DNA of 64,000 bases, taken from NCBI RefSeq assembly GCF_001559595.1, contig NZ_LNTY01000006.1, positions 62,001-126,000 of the forward strand, written 5' to 3'. The notes below the pieces were generated by a model. The model did no database searches and was not told the DNA's origin. It saw only the letters and a list, made by a program, of their open reading frames with translations. The first letter of the stretch is position 1. Each line of letters starts with the position of its first letter. The position numbers were made by a program, and so were the translations under genes. This document shows, piece by piece, positions 9,626 to 19,918 of this stretch. Source of the DNA: Enterovibrio coralii. GTDB lineage: Bacteria > Pseudomonadota > Gammaproteobacteria > Enterobacterales > Vibrionaceae.

Positions 9626-10759
9626 TTGAAGCGTCTATCCATCATCCTATTTATGGCTGCGACTATGCTGTCCGGCTGTTCCATGCTTGAAATACAAATT
9701 GAGAGCCAAACTGTTCCTTTAACCAAACAGGAGCTAAATGCTCGCGTTATGACCCGCGAATATGCACAGCAGTTCTTTTCGCAAGTGGAACAGGCTGCGG
9801 ACAAAATGCATCAGTATTATGAACCGCGGGATCAGGTCAATCAGAGCAATGTATTGCTCTGGAAAATAAACGCCATTGAGAGGATGCAATCGGCCGCTTA
9901 TCAAGTGTCACCAATGGCTGGGCTAATTGACGTCTGGGTCTTTTCCTATCAATTGGATGATTTTTTCTCCGTGGGCGAGGGTAAGGAGCTGTTTGTAGGC
10001 TCTGAAGCAAAGGATGTGTCTAAACACTTAGCAAATGAAATGGACAGGGTCGCACAATCTATCTTGAGTGCGAGCAACTACCCTAAGGCAAAAGCGTTTG
10101 TTCAGAAGCATGCGGAGCAATATCCATTTAGGGATCTTAGTTTCAATCGAACGCCGGCATATCGTTTGTGGGTTGAGAGCAATGGTGGGAACGAGCAAGA
10201 CGCGGTGACAACGTTGGGCACAATGCCAGAAGCGATCGGCGATATGTCTGACAAGATGAGCCTGTTTTCTGAGCAGACGCCTAAAATCATGACGTGGAAA
10301 GCTCAGTTGCTGGCACTCAACAGCATGAATAGCATTGACCAAGTCAATCAAGCGGTTGATAGCTTTAAAGTTGTTTCAGATTCGATGAATGACTTTATCA
10401 GGAACAACCCAGAGTACATGCGACACCTCGCCGAGGAAATGGCGGTTAAGTTACAACCTCTGGTCGATAACATTGACCAAAAAACCGCTGATCATTTGCT
10501 GACGCTCAGCACTGAGCGAATGCTGTTAGAGCAGATGATTGCGCGTGAACGCGTTGAAGTCGCGAGCATTATTACCTCGGAACGAGAGGCTCTAGTAGAG
10601 GATGTAAATACACTCTCCAAAGAGATTGTTGACGTTGTCATGAACAACCTTATTGAGATGATCCGCAGCCTGATTCTCTATTTCGTTCTGTTTATTGTTG
10701 TTATTTTCTTTGCGCCGCTGGGTCTTGGATACATGTTAGGACGCCGCTCAGCGAAGTAG
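9626..10759 (+). CDS. Lipoprotein with C-terminal membrane helix, unknown function
   Basis: The 377-aa product has an N-terminal signal with lipobox LSGC (Cys near residue 18). A mostly helical body follows, then a strongly hydrophobic segment near residues 345-370 ending in RRSAK. The region before the helix (LEQMIARERVEVASI to IVDVVMNN) looks like a coiled coil. The protein could therefore be lipid-anchored at one end and span the inner membrane at the other. The likely start is the TTG at 9626, since no ATG lies upstream in frame; the ribosome binding site is poor. I do not recognise a named family. The neighbours give no clue. Confidence 0.6.
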   Translation: MKRLSIILFMAATMLSGCSMLEIQIESQTVPLTKQELNARVMTREYAQQFFSQVEQAADKMHQYYEPRDQVNQSNVLLWKINAIERMQSAAYQVSPMAGLIDVWVFSYQLDDFFSVGEGKELFVGSEAKDVSKHLANEMDRVAQSILSASNYPKAKAFVQKHAEQYPFRDLSFNRTPAYRLWVESNGGNEQDAVTTLGTMPEAIGDMSDKMSLFSEQTPKIMTWKAQLLALNSMNSIDQVNQAVDSFKVVSDSMNDFIRNNPEYMRHLAEEMAVKLQPLVDNIDQKTADHLLTLSTERMLLEQMIARERVEVASIITSEREALVEDVNTLSKEIVDVVMNNLIEMIRSLILYFVLFIVVIFFAPLGLGYMLGRRSAK

Positions 10760-11175
10760 GGTAGTTCTGGCTTGAGAGATACTTAGTCAAATACCTAAAG
10801 TTGTATGCCAGAGTCGACAAGTCGCTCTGGCATTTTCTTTTTTCAAACTGCTTAGAAATATAACGATTCCCACCTGAAACGCCTCTTGATATTAACATCT
10901 CGTTACCTCCTGAAATGTCTAAAAATGCTTTCACATCGCTTTCGAAAAACAACGGAAAATCGACTTTAGAAAGCTCGCTGGGATAGGCTTAACAGTCTCT
11001 TTGAAAATAGCGAGTCGGTGTTGTTAATGTCGTAAGAGTGGCTCTCATTTTATGTCTAATATATTGTGCACTTTCAAGCGCCGATATATCACTTCCAAAC
11101 ATAAACAAGAAAGGTAGTGGCTCTTTGATTCGGGGCGACTTGTCAGGTTTTGGCTGGTTTGAAAGGTAGGACGAA
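10760..11175. other. Intergenic gap between lipoprotein and sulfotransferase genes
   Basis: Apart from the terminator at 10805-10840, I see no gene or repeat here. The right part is AT-rich and probably carries the sulfotransferase promoter. Confidence 0.4.
10805..10840 (+). terminator. Rho-independent terminator after lipoprotein gene
   Basis: ATGCCAGAG pairs with CTCTGGCAT around a nested CGAC-AA-GTCG, followed by TTTTCTTTTTT. Confidence 0.8.
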
Positions 11176-12324
11176 ATGCTGAAGTTAACATTCGTTATTG
11201 GTCTAATCGTAATCGTGTCTTATGTGCTCTATCTTGGGCGTTTTAGACGGTGGCATACCGAGAATACGGCAGGGAATGCGTATTTTGGAAAGTCGTTGAA
11301 AGAGCGACGAGAGATAAGAAAGAAAATAATAAGCAATGCGCCATTTATCATGCCGTTTATTCGATTTCTGGCATGCTTTGCAAATAACCCAGACAAGATG
11401 CCTAAGACCAATTATCAGGGTGTCACAGGCCCGATGAATATTTCTAGTGATGCCTCATTTAAGGTTGGCCATGAGTATCGGCCAACAGAAGACGACATTA
11501 TTGTCGCCACTCAGATGCGATGCGGAACAACGTGGATGCAACAAATCGTCTTTGAGATCTTGCATAAAGGTGAAGGGGACTTAACTGATTCAGGGTATGG
11601 TCATTTGAATGCGGCGAGTGCGTGGTTGGAGTGCAGTCAGCATATTGGAGTGCCATTGGCGCAATCGCCTAAACTGGGTGAAAGCCAAAAACGTCTGCTA
11701 AAAACCCATTTCCCGGCATCACTCTGTCCTTTCAATGAGAAAACGAAATACATCTATGTCACGCGGCATCCAGTGAGTTGCTATGCATCAGTCAAAGACT
11801 TCATTGGGACAGTTGCAGGGCCATTTGCACCGCCGCCAGAGCACTTTTTAAATTGGTATTGTAGCGATGACTTTTTCTGGACGAGTTGGCCTCATCATGT
11901 GGATGGCTGGTGGAATTGGGCGCAGAAACATGACAACGTCACTTTTATACATTTTGAAGAGCTAAAGAATAACCCTGCAAAAGTGATAAGAGATATCGCG
12001 GTCTTTTTGGATGTTCATCTCAGTGATGAAGAGTTGGAGAAGGTGATTTTGAAATCCGATTTCAGCTACATGCAAGAAAGGGAAGAGTACTTTGAGATGA
12101 TCCAACCAACGGTCAACACGGTGTCATCATCAACCCGTTTCCTTAATGGCGGTAAAGACGACCGACATCAGGATTCAAAAGAACATGACCGCGAGACCAT
12201 CAACAATTTCGTCTGCGATTATCTGGCGCAAAGTAGCTATCCGCTGCATTTCTATTATCCCGATGTTGAACGCTCAACGCCGAAATTAGACAAGGTAGAC
12301 AGTCAACCGCAGCCAGCGGTTTAG
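11176..12324 (+). CDS. Membrane-anchored PAPS-dependent sulfotransferase
   Basis: The 382-aa product has an N-terminal membrane helix (about residues 3-20) and then a cytosolic-type Sulfotransfer_1 domain. The 5'-phosphosulfate loop is recognisable in QMRCGTTWMQQIV, and the 3'-phosphate site in YVTRHPVSCYASVKDF. LKTHFPASL is the usual beta-strand after the loop. By family it would move sulfate from PAPS to a hydroxyl or amine acceptor. The acceptor cannot be told from sequence. It is alone between two terminators. Such eukaryote-like sulfotransferases are sporadic in bacteria. Confidence 0.8.
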   Translation: MLKLTFVIGLIVIVSYVLYLGRFRRWHTENTAGNAYFGKSLKERREIRKKIISNAPFIMPFIRFLACFANNPDKMPKTNYQGVTGPMNISSDASFKVGHEYRPTEDDIIVATQMRCGTTWMQQIVFEILHKGEGDLTDSGYGHLNAASAWLECSQHIGVPLAQSPKLGESQKRLLKTHFPASLCPFNEKTKYIYVTRHPVSCYASVKDFIGTVAGPFAPPPEHFLNWYCSDDFFWTSWPHHVDGWWNWAQKHDNVTFIHFEELKNNPAKVIRDIAVFLDVHLSDEELEKVILKSDFSYMQEREEYFEMIQPTVNTVSSSTRFLNGGKDDRHQDSKEHDRETINNFVCDYLAQSSYPLHFYYPDVERSTPKLDKVDSQPQPAV

Positions 12325-12340
12325 GTACAGAAAAAAGAAA

Positions 12341-12366
12341 AAGCGAGCCAATGGGCTCGCTTTTTT
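12341..12366. terminator. Bidirectional terminator between sulfotransferase and gcvP
   Basis: AAGCGAGCC and GGCTCGCTT form a stem with an AATG loop, with A-run and T-run on either side. It can therefore serve both converging genes. Confidence 0.85.
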
Positions 12367-12381
12367 ACAGCAGGAAGCGGA

Positions 12382-15246
12382 TTAATCTTCCATGTAGTTC
12401 TCGATGCTTGGGCAAGAACATACGAGGTTACGGTCACCGTAAACGTTGTCGACACGGTTAACCGTTGGCCAGTACTTGGCTTCTTTCGCTTGAACGCTAG
12501 GGAAGCAAGCTTGCTCGCGGCTGTAAGGACGATCCCACTCTACAAACATCAAATCTGCTTGGGTGTGAGGGGCTTTAACCAGTGGATTATTTTCCAGCGG
12601 CCATTCACCGTCTTGCACTTTCGCGATCTCTTCGCGAATGGCAATCATCGCGTCACAGAAGCGATCCAGCTCTGCCAAGTCTTCACTCTCTGTCGGCTCA
12701 ATCATCAGCGTGCCGGCAACAGGGAAAGACATGGTTGGTGCGTGGAAGCCAAAGTCCATCAAACGCTTGGCGATGTCTTCTTCAGAAATGCCAGACGCTT
12801 CTTTGATTGGACGGATATCGATGATGCACTCGTGCGCAATACGTCCGTGCGTACCACGGTACAGCACTGGGTAGTAAGGACGCAGACGCTCCATGACGTA
12901 GTTCGCGCTCAGAATCGCCACCTTGGTTGCTTCTGTCAGTCCTTGCTCGCCCATCATGGCAATGTATGCCCATGAAATTGGCAAGATAGATGCACTGCCG
13001 ATCTGCGCTGCAGACACTGCGTAATTTGAACCTTCAACTACGTGCCCCGGAAGGAATGGTGCAAGGTGCGATTTCACACCAATCGGACCCATACCTGGAC
13101 CACCACCGCCGTGCGGAATACAGAAGGTCTTATGCAGGTTCAAGTGAGACACGTCTGAGCCAATAAAACCTGGGCTAGTCAAACCGACTTGCGCGTTCAT
13201 GTTCGCGCCGTCAAGGTATACCTGACCGCCAGCTTCATGGACGAGTTCACACACTTCTTGAACTGCTTCTTCATAAACACCGTGGGTCGACGGGTAGGTG
13301 ATCATGATGCAAGACAAGTCGTTTCTGTGTTTCTCGATCTTGGCTTTGAGGTCATTGACATCAATGTTGCCGTTTTCATCACAGCCAACCACCACGACTT
13401 TCATTGAAACCATGGCAGCAGACGCAGGGTTAGTTCCGTGCGCAGAGCTTGGGATCAGACAGACGTTACGGTGACTGTCGCCACGGCTCTCGTGGTAGCG
13501 TTGAATTGCAATCAGACCAGCGTATTCGCCTTGCGCACCAGAGTTTGGCTGGAGTGACATCGCATCATAGCCAGTGATCTCACACAGCATTTTGCTTAGT
13601 GAGTCCGCAAGTTCGGTATAGCCTTGCGCTTGCTCGGCTGGCACGAACGGGTGCAGTGCACCGAATTCCGGCCAAGTCACTGGGATCATTTCTGCAGCGG
13701 CATTCAGCTTCATGGTACAGCTACCCAGCGGGATCATGCCGTGCGTCAGCGAGAAGTCTTTGTTTTCCAGCTTTTTCATGTAACGCATCAGCTGTGTTTC
13801 GCTCTGGTGCGTGTTGAAAACCGGATGTGTCAGGTACTCAGAGGTGCGGCGGCATGACTCTGGGATAGCGGCATATTCATCCGCTTCAACAGATGAAGCA
13901 AACTGGCTAACGTCTGATTCGCCAGTCAACGCAGCAACAAGTGCGTTTACTTCTGCCAAGGTGGTGGTTTCATCAAAGCTCACGCCAAGCTGACCGTCGA
14001 GTTTGCGAAGGTTGAACCCTGCATCGTCGGCTTTTTTCAGTAGCGCGTCTGTCTGATCACCAGTGTTCAGCGTGATAGTGTCAAAAAAGTCATGGAATGC
14101 GAGCGTAATGCCAGCGTGGTTAAACGCTGCGGCAGCCAGTGCAGTGAGGTGATGTACTCGACGTCCAATTTTCTTGAGACCTTCAGGACCATGGTAAACC
14201 GCATAGAAGGCGGCCATGTTTGCCAACAATGCCTGGGCGGTACAGATGTTAGATGTCGCTTTTTCACGGCGGATGTGCTGTTCACGCGTTTGCATTGCCA
14301 TGCGAAGTGCTTGATGGCCTTTCGCATCAACTGACACACCGATAACACGGCCTGGCATGGTGCGCTTCAGTTTGTCACGGGTTGCCATGAAAGCAGCATG
14401 AGGACCACCGTAGCCCATTGGAACACCGAAACGTTGTGCCGAACCAATAACAACATCAGCACCCATTTCCCCCGGTGACTTCAGCAGCGTGAGAGACAGC
14501 AGGTCGGCGGCGACAGTGACCAGCGTTTTGTTCGCTTGAGCTGCTGCGATGAGATCAGACAGGTCACGAACTTGGCCAGTGGTGCCAGGGTATTGCAACA
14601 GCGCACCGAATACATCTTCCGATGGCAGGCTGTCTGCAGGCCCTGTGATAACCTCGAAGCCCATGAACTTAGCGCGGGTGTTGATGACATCCAGCGTTTG
14701 TGGATGAACGTCGTCCGCAACGAAGAAGGTGTTGCTCTTGCTCTTACCGCCACGCTTACACAGCGTCATTGCTTCTGCGGCTGCTGTTGCTTCATCAAGC
14801 AACGATGCATTCGCAAGCTCCATGCCGGTCAAATCCATCACCATCTGTTGGAAGTTCAACAGAGACTCAAGACGACCTTGTGAGATTTCAGGTTGGTAAG
14901 GCGTGTACGCCGTATACCAGCCCGGATTTTCTAAAACGTTTCGAAGAATAGGGTGAGGCGTATGCGTGCCATAGTAGCCCTGACCAATGAAGCTGCGCTT
15001 GATAACGTTTTTGCTCGCCATCGCTTTCAGCGTCGCCAGCATGCCGACTTCACTTTGGGCAGCGTCCAGTTTCATTGGCTCCGGCAAGCGGATGGCCGCT
15101 GGTACGGTTTCCTCAATCAGGTGCTCAAGGCTGGTGGCCTTGATTGCATCTAGCATCGCCTGTTGTTCGGCTTCTCTCGGGCCGTTATGGCGCGTGACAA
15201 ACTCGTTGTCGGGTAGCAGTTGATCCAGTAAGCGTGATTCTGTCAT
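12382..15246 (-). CDS. gcvP: Glycine dehydrogenase (decarboxylating), P-protein
   Basis: This is the 954-aa P-protein of the glycine cleavage system. It decarboxylates glycine with PLP and passes the aminomethyl group to the lipoyl arm of GcvH. It is the full-length fused form with N- and C-terminal aminotransferase-fold halves. The PLP-lysine motif is [17 protein letters not shown] in the second half. The N-terminal FIGQGYYGT and GSCTMKLN are also typical. It starts 15 bases after gcvH, so the two are co-transcribed, with sdaA upstream on the same strand. Confidence 0.97.
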   Translation of the reverse strand: MTESRLLDQLLPDNEFVTRHNGPREAEQQAMLDAIKATSLEHLIEETVPAAIRLPEPMKLDAAQSEVGMLATLKAMASKNVIKRSFIGQGYYGTHTPHPILRNVLENPGWYTAYTPYQPEISQGRLESLLNFQQMVMDLTGMELANASLLDEATAAAEAMTLCKRGGKSKSNTFFVADDVHPQTLDVINTRAKFMGFEVITGPADSLPSEDVFGALLQYPGTTGQVRDLSDLIAAAQANKTLVTVAADLLSLTLLKSPGEMGADVVIGSAQRFGVPMGYGGPHAAFMATRDKLKRTMPGRVIGVSVDAKGHQALRMAMQTREQHIRREKATSNICTAQALLANMAAFYAVYHGPEGLKKIGRRVHHLTALAAAAFNHAGITLAFHDFFDTITLNTGDQTDALLKKADDAGFNLRKLDGQLGVSFDETTTLAEVNALVAALTGESDVSQFASSVEADEYAAIPESCRRTSEYLTHPVFNTHQSETQLMRYMKKLENKDFSLTHGMIPLGSCTMKLNAAAEMIPVTWPEFGALHPFVPAEQAQGYTELADSLSKMLCEITGYDAMSLQPNSGAQGEYAGLIAIQRYHESRGDSHRNVCLIPSSAHGTNPASAAMVSMKVVVVGCDENGNIDVNDLKAKIEKHRNDLSCIMITYPSTHGVYEEAVQEVCELVHEAGGQVYLDGANMNAQVGLTSPGFIGSDVSHLNLHKTFCIPHGGGGPGMGPIGVKSHLAPFLPGHVVEGSNYAVSAAQIGSASILPISWAYIAMMGEQGLTEATKVAILSANYVMERLRPYYPVLYRGTHGRIAHECIIDIRPIKEASGISEEDIAKRLMDFGFHAPTMSFPVAGTLMIEPTESEDLAELDRFCDAMIAIREEIAKVQDGEWPLENNPLVKAPHTQADLMFVEWDRPYSREQACFPSVQAKEAKYWPTVNRVDNVYGDRNLVCSCPSIENYMED

Positions 15247-15261
15247 GACCTTCTTCCTGAA

Positions 15262-15639
15262 TTAGTCTTCGATAGTTTCTTGGTACGCGTCAGCACTCAT
15301 CAAGTGATCCAGATTGCTGTCATCTGCTAGTTTGATTTTCGCAATCCAGCCACCCTCGAACGGTTCTTCGTTCACCAGTTCTGGGCTTTCTTCGAGGTTT
15401 TCATTCACTTCTACCACTTCACCGTTTACCGGGCCGTAGATGTCAGATGCCGCTTTAACAGATTCTACGAGTGAGAACCCTTCGCCGATTTCTACGTCGC
15501 TGCCAACTTCTGGTAGGTCAACGAACACAACGTCGCCCAGCAGTGATTGCGCGTGGTCTGAAATACCTACAGTGACAGTACCGTCGCCGTTGTCTTTTAC
15601 CCACTCGTGGCTTTCAGTGAACTTCAAGCTTGCATCCAT
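15262..15639 (-). CDS. gcvH: Glycine cleavage system H protein
   Basis: This 125-aa lipoyl carrier shuttles the aminomethyl group between GcvP, GcvT and dihydrolipoamide dehydrogenase. The lipoylated lysine is in [16 protein letters not shown], the invariant H-protein motif. Length and the start [14 protein letters not shown] are normal. It lies between sdaA and gcvP on the minus strand. Confidence 0.97.
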   Translation of the reverse strand: MDASLKFTESHEWVKDNGDGTVTVGISDHAQSLLGDVVFVDLPEVGSDVEIGEGFSLVESVKAASDIYGPVNGEVVEVNENLEESPELVNEEPFEGGWIAKIKLADDSNLDHLMSADAYQETIED

Positions 15640-15734
15640 TTTTACTTCTCCGTGTGAAACGTATCAATTTGTCCCCGCCATGCGGCAGGATGAATCAGAA
15701 AACGTAACGCTTTTGCGTCAAGTTTGTGTCCTTG

Positions 15735-17133
15735 TTAGCAAGCCACCACATTGATAGGAATGGCATTGGTCGCCAAGCCGCCTTGCGATGTTTCCTTGTA
15801 CTTGCTCATCATGTCGAGACCTGTCTCGTGCATGGTTTTAATCACGGTATCGAGCGATACATGGTGCTCTCCGTCGCCATTTAAGGCGAGACGGGTGGCA
15901 TTGATGGCTTTCACTGCACCCATCGTATTTCGCTCAATGCAAGGCACTTGGACGAGACCGTTTATCGGGTCACATGTCAGTCCTAAGTTGTGCTCCATGC
16001 CGATTTCTGCCGCGTTTTCAATTTGTGCAGGTGTCGCGCCCATGGCGGCTGCGAGTCCCGCGGCGGCCATTGAACATGCCACGCCAATTTCGCTTGGCAG
16101 CCGACTTCTGCGGCAGAAATCGATGCATTGGTTTTATACAGCGAACCAATTGCCGCAGCGGTCGCCAGAAAGATTCGAATACCGTTTGCGTTATCTGGCG
16201 CGACAAACTTGTCGTAATACGCCAGCACTGCGGGAATAACGCCTGCAGCACCATTGGTTGGTGCAGTGACCACACGGCCACCTGCAGCATTTTCCTCATT
16301 AACGGCCATGGCGAACATGTTGACCCAGTCATTCGAGTCGACAGGCAAACCATCCAAGTCTTTCTTCTTGATGCAATCGTGCAGTTTCTTTGCACGACGT
16401 TTGAGTTCTAAACCGCCGGGCAGCACGCCGTCTTGCTCAATGCCTCGTTCAATGCACGCTTTCATGACATGCCATATTGCATCAACATGTTCATCGACAC
16501 TTTTCTTTGTCGCTTGTTTGTCATTGTGTTTAGCTCTCGCTAACTCATTAACAAACATCAATTCTGCGATGGACTTATTCTCGTTTTTGCAGTGTTCAAG
16601 AAGCTCCGCTGCACTATTAAACGGGAAGGGGGGTGTAAAATCCGAGGCCAGCGCATCGGTTTCACCTTTTTCCACCACAAATCCACCACCTACAGAGAAA
16701 TATGTGCGACTGAGCAGTGGTTTTTCGTCATTATCAAACGCTGTTAGAGTCATGCCATTCGGGTGCTCGGGTAACACTTTATCGAAATGGAAAACGACGT
16801 CTTTGTCCCAATCAAAGGGAATGAAGCGATGACCATCTAATGGCAACTCTTTACTCCCTTTCACCATGTCACACATAGTCGGTATGTCGTCGGGGTTGAT
16901 ACTATCGGGCCATTCGCCCATCAATCCCATCACACACGCAACGTCTGTCGCATGGCCTTTTCCGGTTAACGCTAACGAACCGTAAGTTCGCATGTTGCGC
17001 TCTCCACTTGGTGAAGCAACGCAGTTTCACGTAATTCTGCAGCAAAGCGGGCACTGGCAACCATCGGACCCACGGTATGTGAGCTAGATGGGCCTACGCC
17101 AATCTTAAAAAGGTCAAACATGCTATGGCTCAT
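15735..17133 (-). pseudogene. sdaA: L-serine dehydratase SdaA, two frameshifts
   Basis: This is an Fe-S-type L-serine ammonia-lyase converting serine to pyruvate and ammonia. The N-terminus from the ATG at 17133, with a good AGGAG site, carries [16 protein letters not shown]. The body carries NEENAAGGRVVTAPTNGA, and the three cluster cysteines are visible in EVGCQ, GLTCDP and VPCIERN. Two breaks occur, near 16985-17000 and near 16090-16096 (a GG read as G). Restoring one base at each gives about 466 aa, the normal size. It sits in the glycine-cleavage block, so glycine can be routed through serine to pyruvate. It is probably controlled from the same divergent region as the XRE-cupin regulator. 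Confidence 0.85.
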
Positions 17134-17295
17134 CGCACGTCTCCTCGTTTTGTGGGTTACTCACCCCAGTCACTAAAGACTGAAATGGTACTGGTCGACC
17201 TCTCTGGCCTGTTCTTTGAAGTATTGGCTCTTTGAGAATTTCTGGGTCAACATTTGCGTAACATACAAAACGAATTTGCGACCTGCAAAAGAAAA

Positions 17296-17309
17296 TTTCC
17301 TATAGGAAA
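17296..17309. promoter_or_regulatory. Palindromic operator candidate, copy 1
   Basis: TTTCCTATAGGAAA is a perfect 14-bp palindrome 163 bases upstream of sdaA. It shares its sequence with copy 2 at 17577-17594, and both are in the sdaA/regulator gap, which fits autoregulation by the adjacent XRE-cupin protein. Binding itself is inferred. Confidence 0.6.
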
Positions 17310-17576
17310 CTCCTGATGTGATCGAGTCGTCATTTCCAAAAATAGGATGACATTGTGAAGGTCGTGAAACAAAGTCTTTGCGCAAACGTTTGCTTTTTAC
17401 TATCTTTGGGCTTTCATTTCAATTGCGGATTTTTCATGTAACAGTTTACTTATTGTTATATAAGAAAATATTTGTTTTTCATTTTATGGTGCAAAAAACG
17501 CGTGCTTCTTGAATGCGTTGAGGTTGAATTTTGAGCAGGCTGGGTGGGGCATTAGGTGCGGTGAAAAGTTGTGCTA

Positions 17577-17594
17577 AGTTTCTTATAGGAAACT
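17577..17594. promoter_or_regulatory. Palindromic operator candidate, copy 2
   Basis: AGTTTCTTATAGGAAACT is an 18-bp palindrome with one mismatch, 131 bases upstream of the regulator start. It matches copy 1 at 13 of its 14 core positions. Confidence 0.6.
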
Positions 17595-17725
17595 TTCTGT
17601 TAAAAATGTTAACTTGCGCTTATCCCATGACGCATTCTTCGTGTAAGAATGTCGCTCAATGTATCGCCAGCGGCAGTTGCGCAGCCTATAAGTAGTGTGC
17701 CAACAAGACAGAGTGAGAAGGAACT

Positions 17726-18358
17726 ATGTCAGACTCAGATGCACAGGATGTGTATCCATCAATCACTGTTGAAAGAGCAAGTATCCAAGCTGACGCGCCT
17801 ATTGCGCCGTTGAAGCTAGGAGAGCGCCTTAAAGAGATCAGAACCAACAGCGGATTAACCTTGGAAGAGGCAAGTAAACTTACAGGATTGGCGCGCTCAA
17901 CCTTATCCAAGATTGAAAATGAGCAGATCTCGCCAACGTTTCAGGCGATGCAAAAGCTTGCTGTCGGGTTGAAAATCGACATTCCCCAACTCTTTGCGCC
18001 ACCAAAACAAAGAAAAGCGACCGGGCGACGTGACATCACGCGAGTTGGCGAAGGGAAAGCACGGCCGACAGGCACCTATGAACATGAGTTGTTGGCAACG
18101 CAATTGACCAACAAAAAGATGTTCCCTTTTAAGTCTCGTGTTAGAGCGCGTTCATTTGAAGAATACGATGAGTGGATCCGCCATGATGGTGAGGAATTCC
18201 TGCTCGTGCTTGAAGGCAGCATTGCATTCTATTCCGAATTTTATGAAGTGATTGAGCTTGGCGAGGGAGACAGTGTTTATTATGACGCTGCAATGGGGCA
18301 TATGCTCACCTCGACAAGCGACGATGATGCCCTCATTTTGTGGGTGACGGCATCCTAA
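17726..18358 (+). CDS. XRE-family regulator with C-terminal cupin domain
   Basis: The 210-aa product has a helix-turn-helix of the XRE type at about residues 32-86 (LGERLKEIRTNSGLTLEEAS, then LARSTLSKIENEQISPTF). A flexible linker leads to a cupin_2 fold near residues 130-208 (EEFLLVLEGSIAFYSEFYEV, LGEGDSVYYDAAMGHML). Such proteins sense a small ligand through the cupin. Its place 69 bases upstream of gcvT, and opposite sdaA-gcvH-gcvP, fits a regulator of glycine/serine catabolism; V. cholerae has a similar gene next to gcvT. The ATG is preceded by GAAGGAAC. The ligand is unknown; glycine or serine is the obvious guess. Confidence 0.85.
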   Translation: MSDSDAQDVYPSITVERASIQADAPIAPLKLGERLKEIRTNSGLTLEEASKLTGLARSTLSKIENEQISPTFQAMQKLAVGLKIDIPQLFAPPKQRKATGRRDITRVGEGKARPTGTYEHELLATQLTNKKMFPFKSRVRARSFEEYDEWIRHDGEEFLLVLEGSIAFYSEFYEVIELGEGDSVYYDAAMGHMLTSTSDDDALILWVTAS

Positions 18359-18427
18359 AATACACGATTACCCGTCGGATGGCGGAGCACTTGAACCACG
18401 GCTTGTGCCGACATCATGGAGTGAAAC

Positions 18428-19546
18428 ATGTCACAAGATTTACTTAAAACCCCTCTACACGCGCTACACATCGAAATGGGCGCAAAAATGGTGCCGTTTG
18501 CGGGCTATGACATGCCAGTTCAATATGAGCTGGGTGTTAGAAAAGAGCACATTCACTGCCGTGAGCACGCGGGTTTGTTCGATGTTTCCCACATGGGTCA
18601 ACTGAAACTGCACGGTGAGAACGCCGCAAAAGCACTGGAAGCTTTGGTTCCTGTGGATATTGTTGACTTGCCGGAAGGTAAACAGCGTTATGCATTGTTC
18701 ACGAATGAACAAGGCGGATTGATGGACGATTTGATGGTGACTAACTTCGGCGATCATCTCTTTGTTGTTGTTAATGCAGCGTGTAAAGAGCAAGACATCG
18801 CACATTTGAAAGACAACCTGCCATCAGATGTGGAACTAGAAGAAATCGAAGACAGAGCATTGCTCGCACTCCAAGGCCCTAAAGCGGCGGACGTCCTATC
18901 GACGTTGAACCCTGTCGTTGCTGATATGGTGTTTATGGATGCTGCAAAGGTTGAGCTTGCAGGCATCGAGTGCTTGGTCAGCCGTTCAGGCTACACCGGT
19001 GAAGACGGTTACGAAATTTCTGTACCAGCGGACAAAGCAGAAGAATTTGCACGCCGCTTGTTGCTAAAAGAAGAAGTAGAGTGGATTGGCCTTGGCGCGC
19101 GTGACTCTCTGCGCCTTGAGTGTGGCCTTTGCCTTTACGGTCATGATATTGACCCAACTACCACGCCAGTTGAAGCAAGCTTACTTTGGGCAATCAGCAA
19201 ACCACGCCGTGCAGATGGTGAGCGCTCGGGCGGCTTCCCTGGTGCGGATATCATCCTTGACCAAATTGCTACCAAAGACGTTTCGCGCAAGCGTGTGGGA
19301 CTGGTTGGCAGCAGCAAAGCACCTGTCCGTGAAGGTGCTAAGTTGTTTGATGCAGATGACAACGAAATTGGCATTGTAACCAGCGGTACGTTTGGTCCAA
19401 CCAAAGGACAACCTGTTGCGATGGGTTATGTCAAAACTGAGCTTGCAGCGATGGGGACAGAAGTATTTGCAGAAGTACGTGGTAAGAAATTGCCGATGAC
19501 GGTCGAGAAAATGCCGTTTGTCCCTCAGCGTTATTATCGTGGCTAA
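18428..19546 (+). CDS. gcvT: Glycine cleavage system T protein (aminomethyltransferase)
   Basis: This 372-aa folate-dependent T-protein moves the methylene group from the aminomethyl-lipoyl arm of GcvH to tetrahydrofolate and releases ammonia. Typical stretches are VPFAGYDMPVQYE, LFDVSHMGQ, SRSGYTGEDGYEISVP and GLGARDSLRLE. Length is normal. It follows the XRE-cupin regulator and points away from gcvP/gcvH, a split layout known from vibrios. Confidence 0.97.
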   Translation: MSQDLLKTPLHALHIEMGAKMVPFAGYDMPVQYELGVRKEHIHCREHAGLFDVSHMGQLKLHGENAAKALEALVPVDIVDLPEGKQRYALFTNEQGGLMDDLMVTNFGDHLFVVVNAACKEQDIAHLKDNLPSDVELEEIEDRALLALQGPKAADVLSTLNPVVADMVFMDAAKVELAGIECLVSRSGYTGEDGYEISVPADKAEEFARRLLLKEEVEWIGLGARDSLRLECGLCLYGHDIDPTTTPVEASLLWAISKPRRADGERSGGFPGADIILDQIATKDVSRKRVGLVGSSKAPVREGAKLFDADDNEIGIVTSGTFGPTKGQPVAMGYVKTELAAMGTEVFAEVRGKKLPMTVEKMPFVPQRYYRG

Positions 19547-19636
19547 ACAGTCAATTATCTGACATCACACTATCGCGAGATGCAACATTCTGCCGAGTTG
19601 TTGTACGGTATAGATTGACACTGACTAAATATTCTC

Positions 19637-19668
19637 AAAGAGCTTATGCATCGACATAGGCTCTTTTT
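19637..19668 (+). terminator. Rho-independent terminator after gcvT
   Basis: AAAGAGC pairs with GCTCTTT, extended by TATG/CATA inside the arm, followed by a T-run. It lies about 90 bases after gcvT. Confidence 0.75.
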
Positions 19669-19918
19669 CTTTGTTATTCATTACGATAGACGCGAAGACT
19701 TTTCAGCCTTCTTCCTCATATTTGGCCAACCTGAATTTTTGGCATTCCTTATGCAATCGGTTTAATTGAGCTTTTTGTCAGTAGATGTTGATTCCACATT
19801 GAAGGTAGAAAGTAACAGCGTGAATTAGTGCATAAGAATGGAAATTCTCAGGCAGATCACGGAATTATGGATTAATGTCTTATATGTACGACATAGGGTC
19901 GAAAGGAGAAAAGGTTGT

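Larger units (their letters stand above)
17134..17725. other. Divergent control region of the glycine/serine genes
   Basis: This is a 590-base gap between sdaA (leftward) and the regulator-gcvT pair (rightward). It holds two copies of the same palindrome, listed separately at 17296 and 17577, and a very AT-rich centre. I looked on both strands for the conserved core of a glycine riboswitch and did not find it. Confidence 0.5.

Noticed and set aside
17134-18427. A glycine riboswitch controlling gcvT or sdaA
   Set aside because: No conserved glycine-aptamer core was found on either strand; short GAGAGG-like stretches near 17190 do not build the fold.
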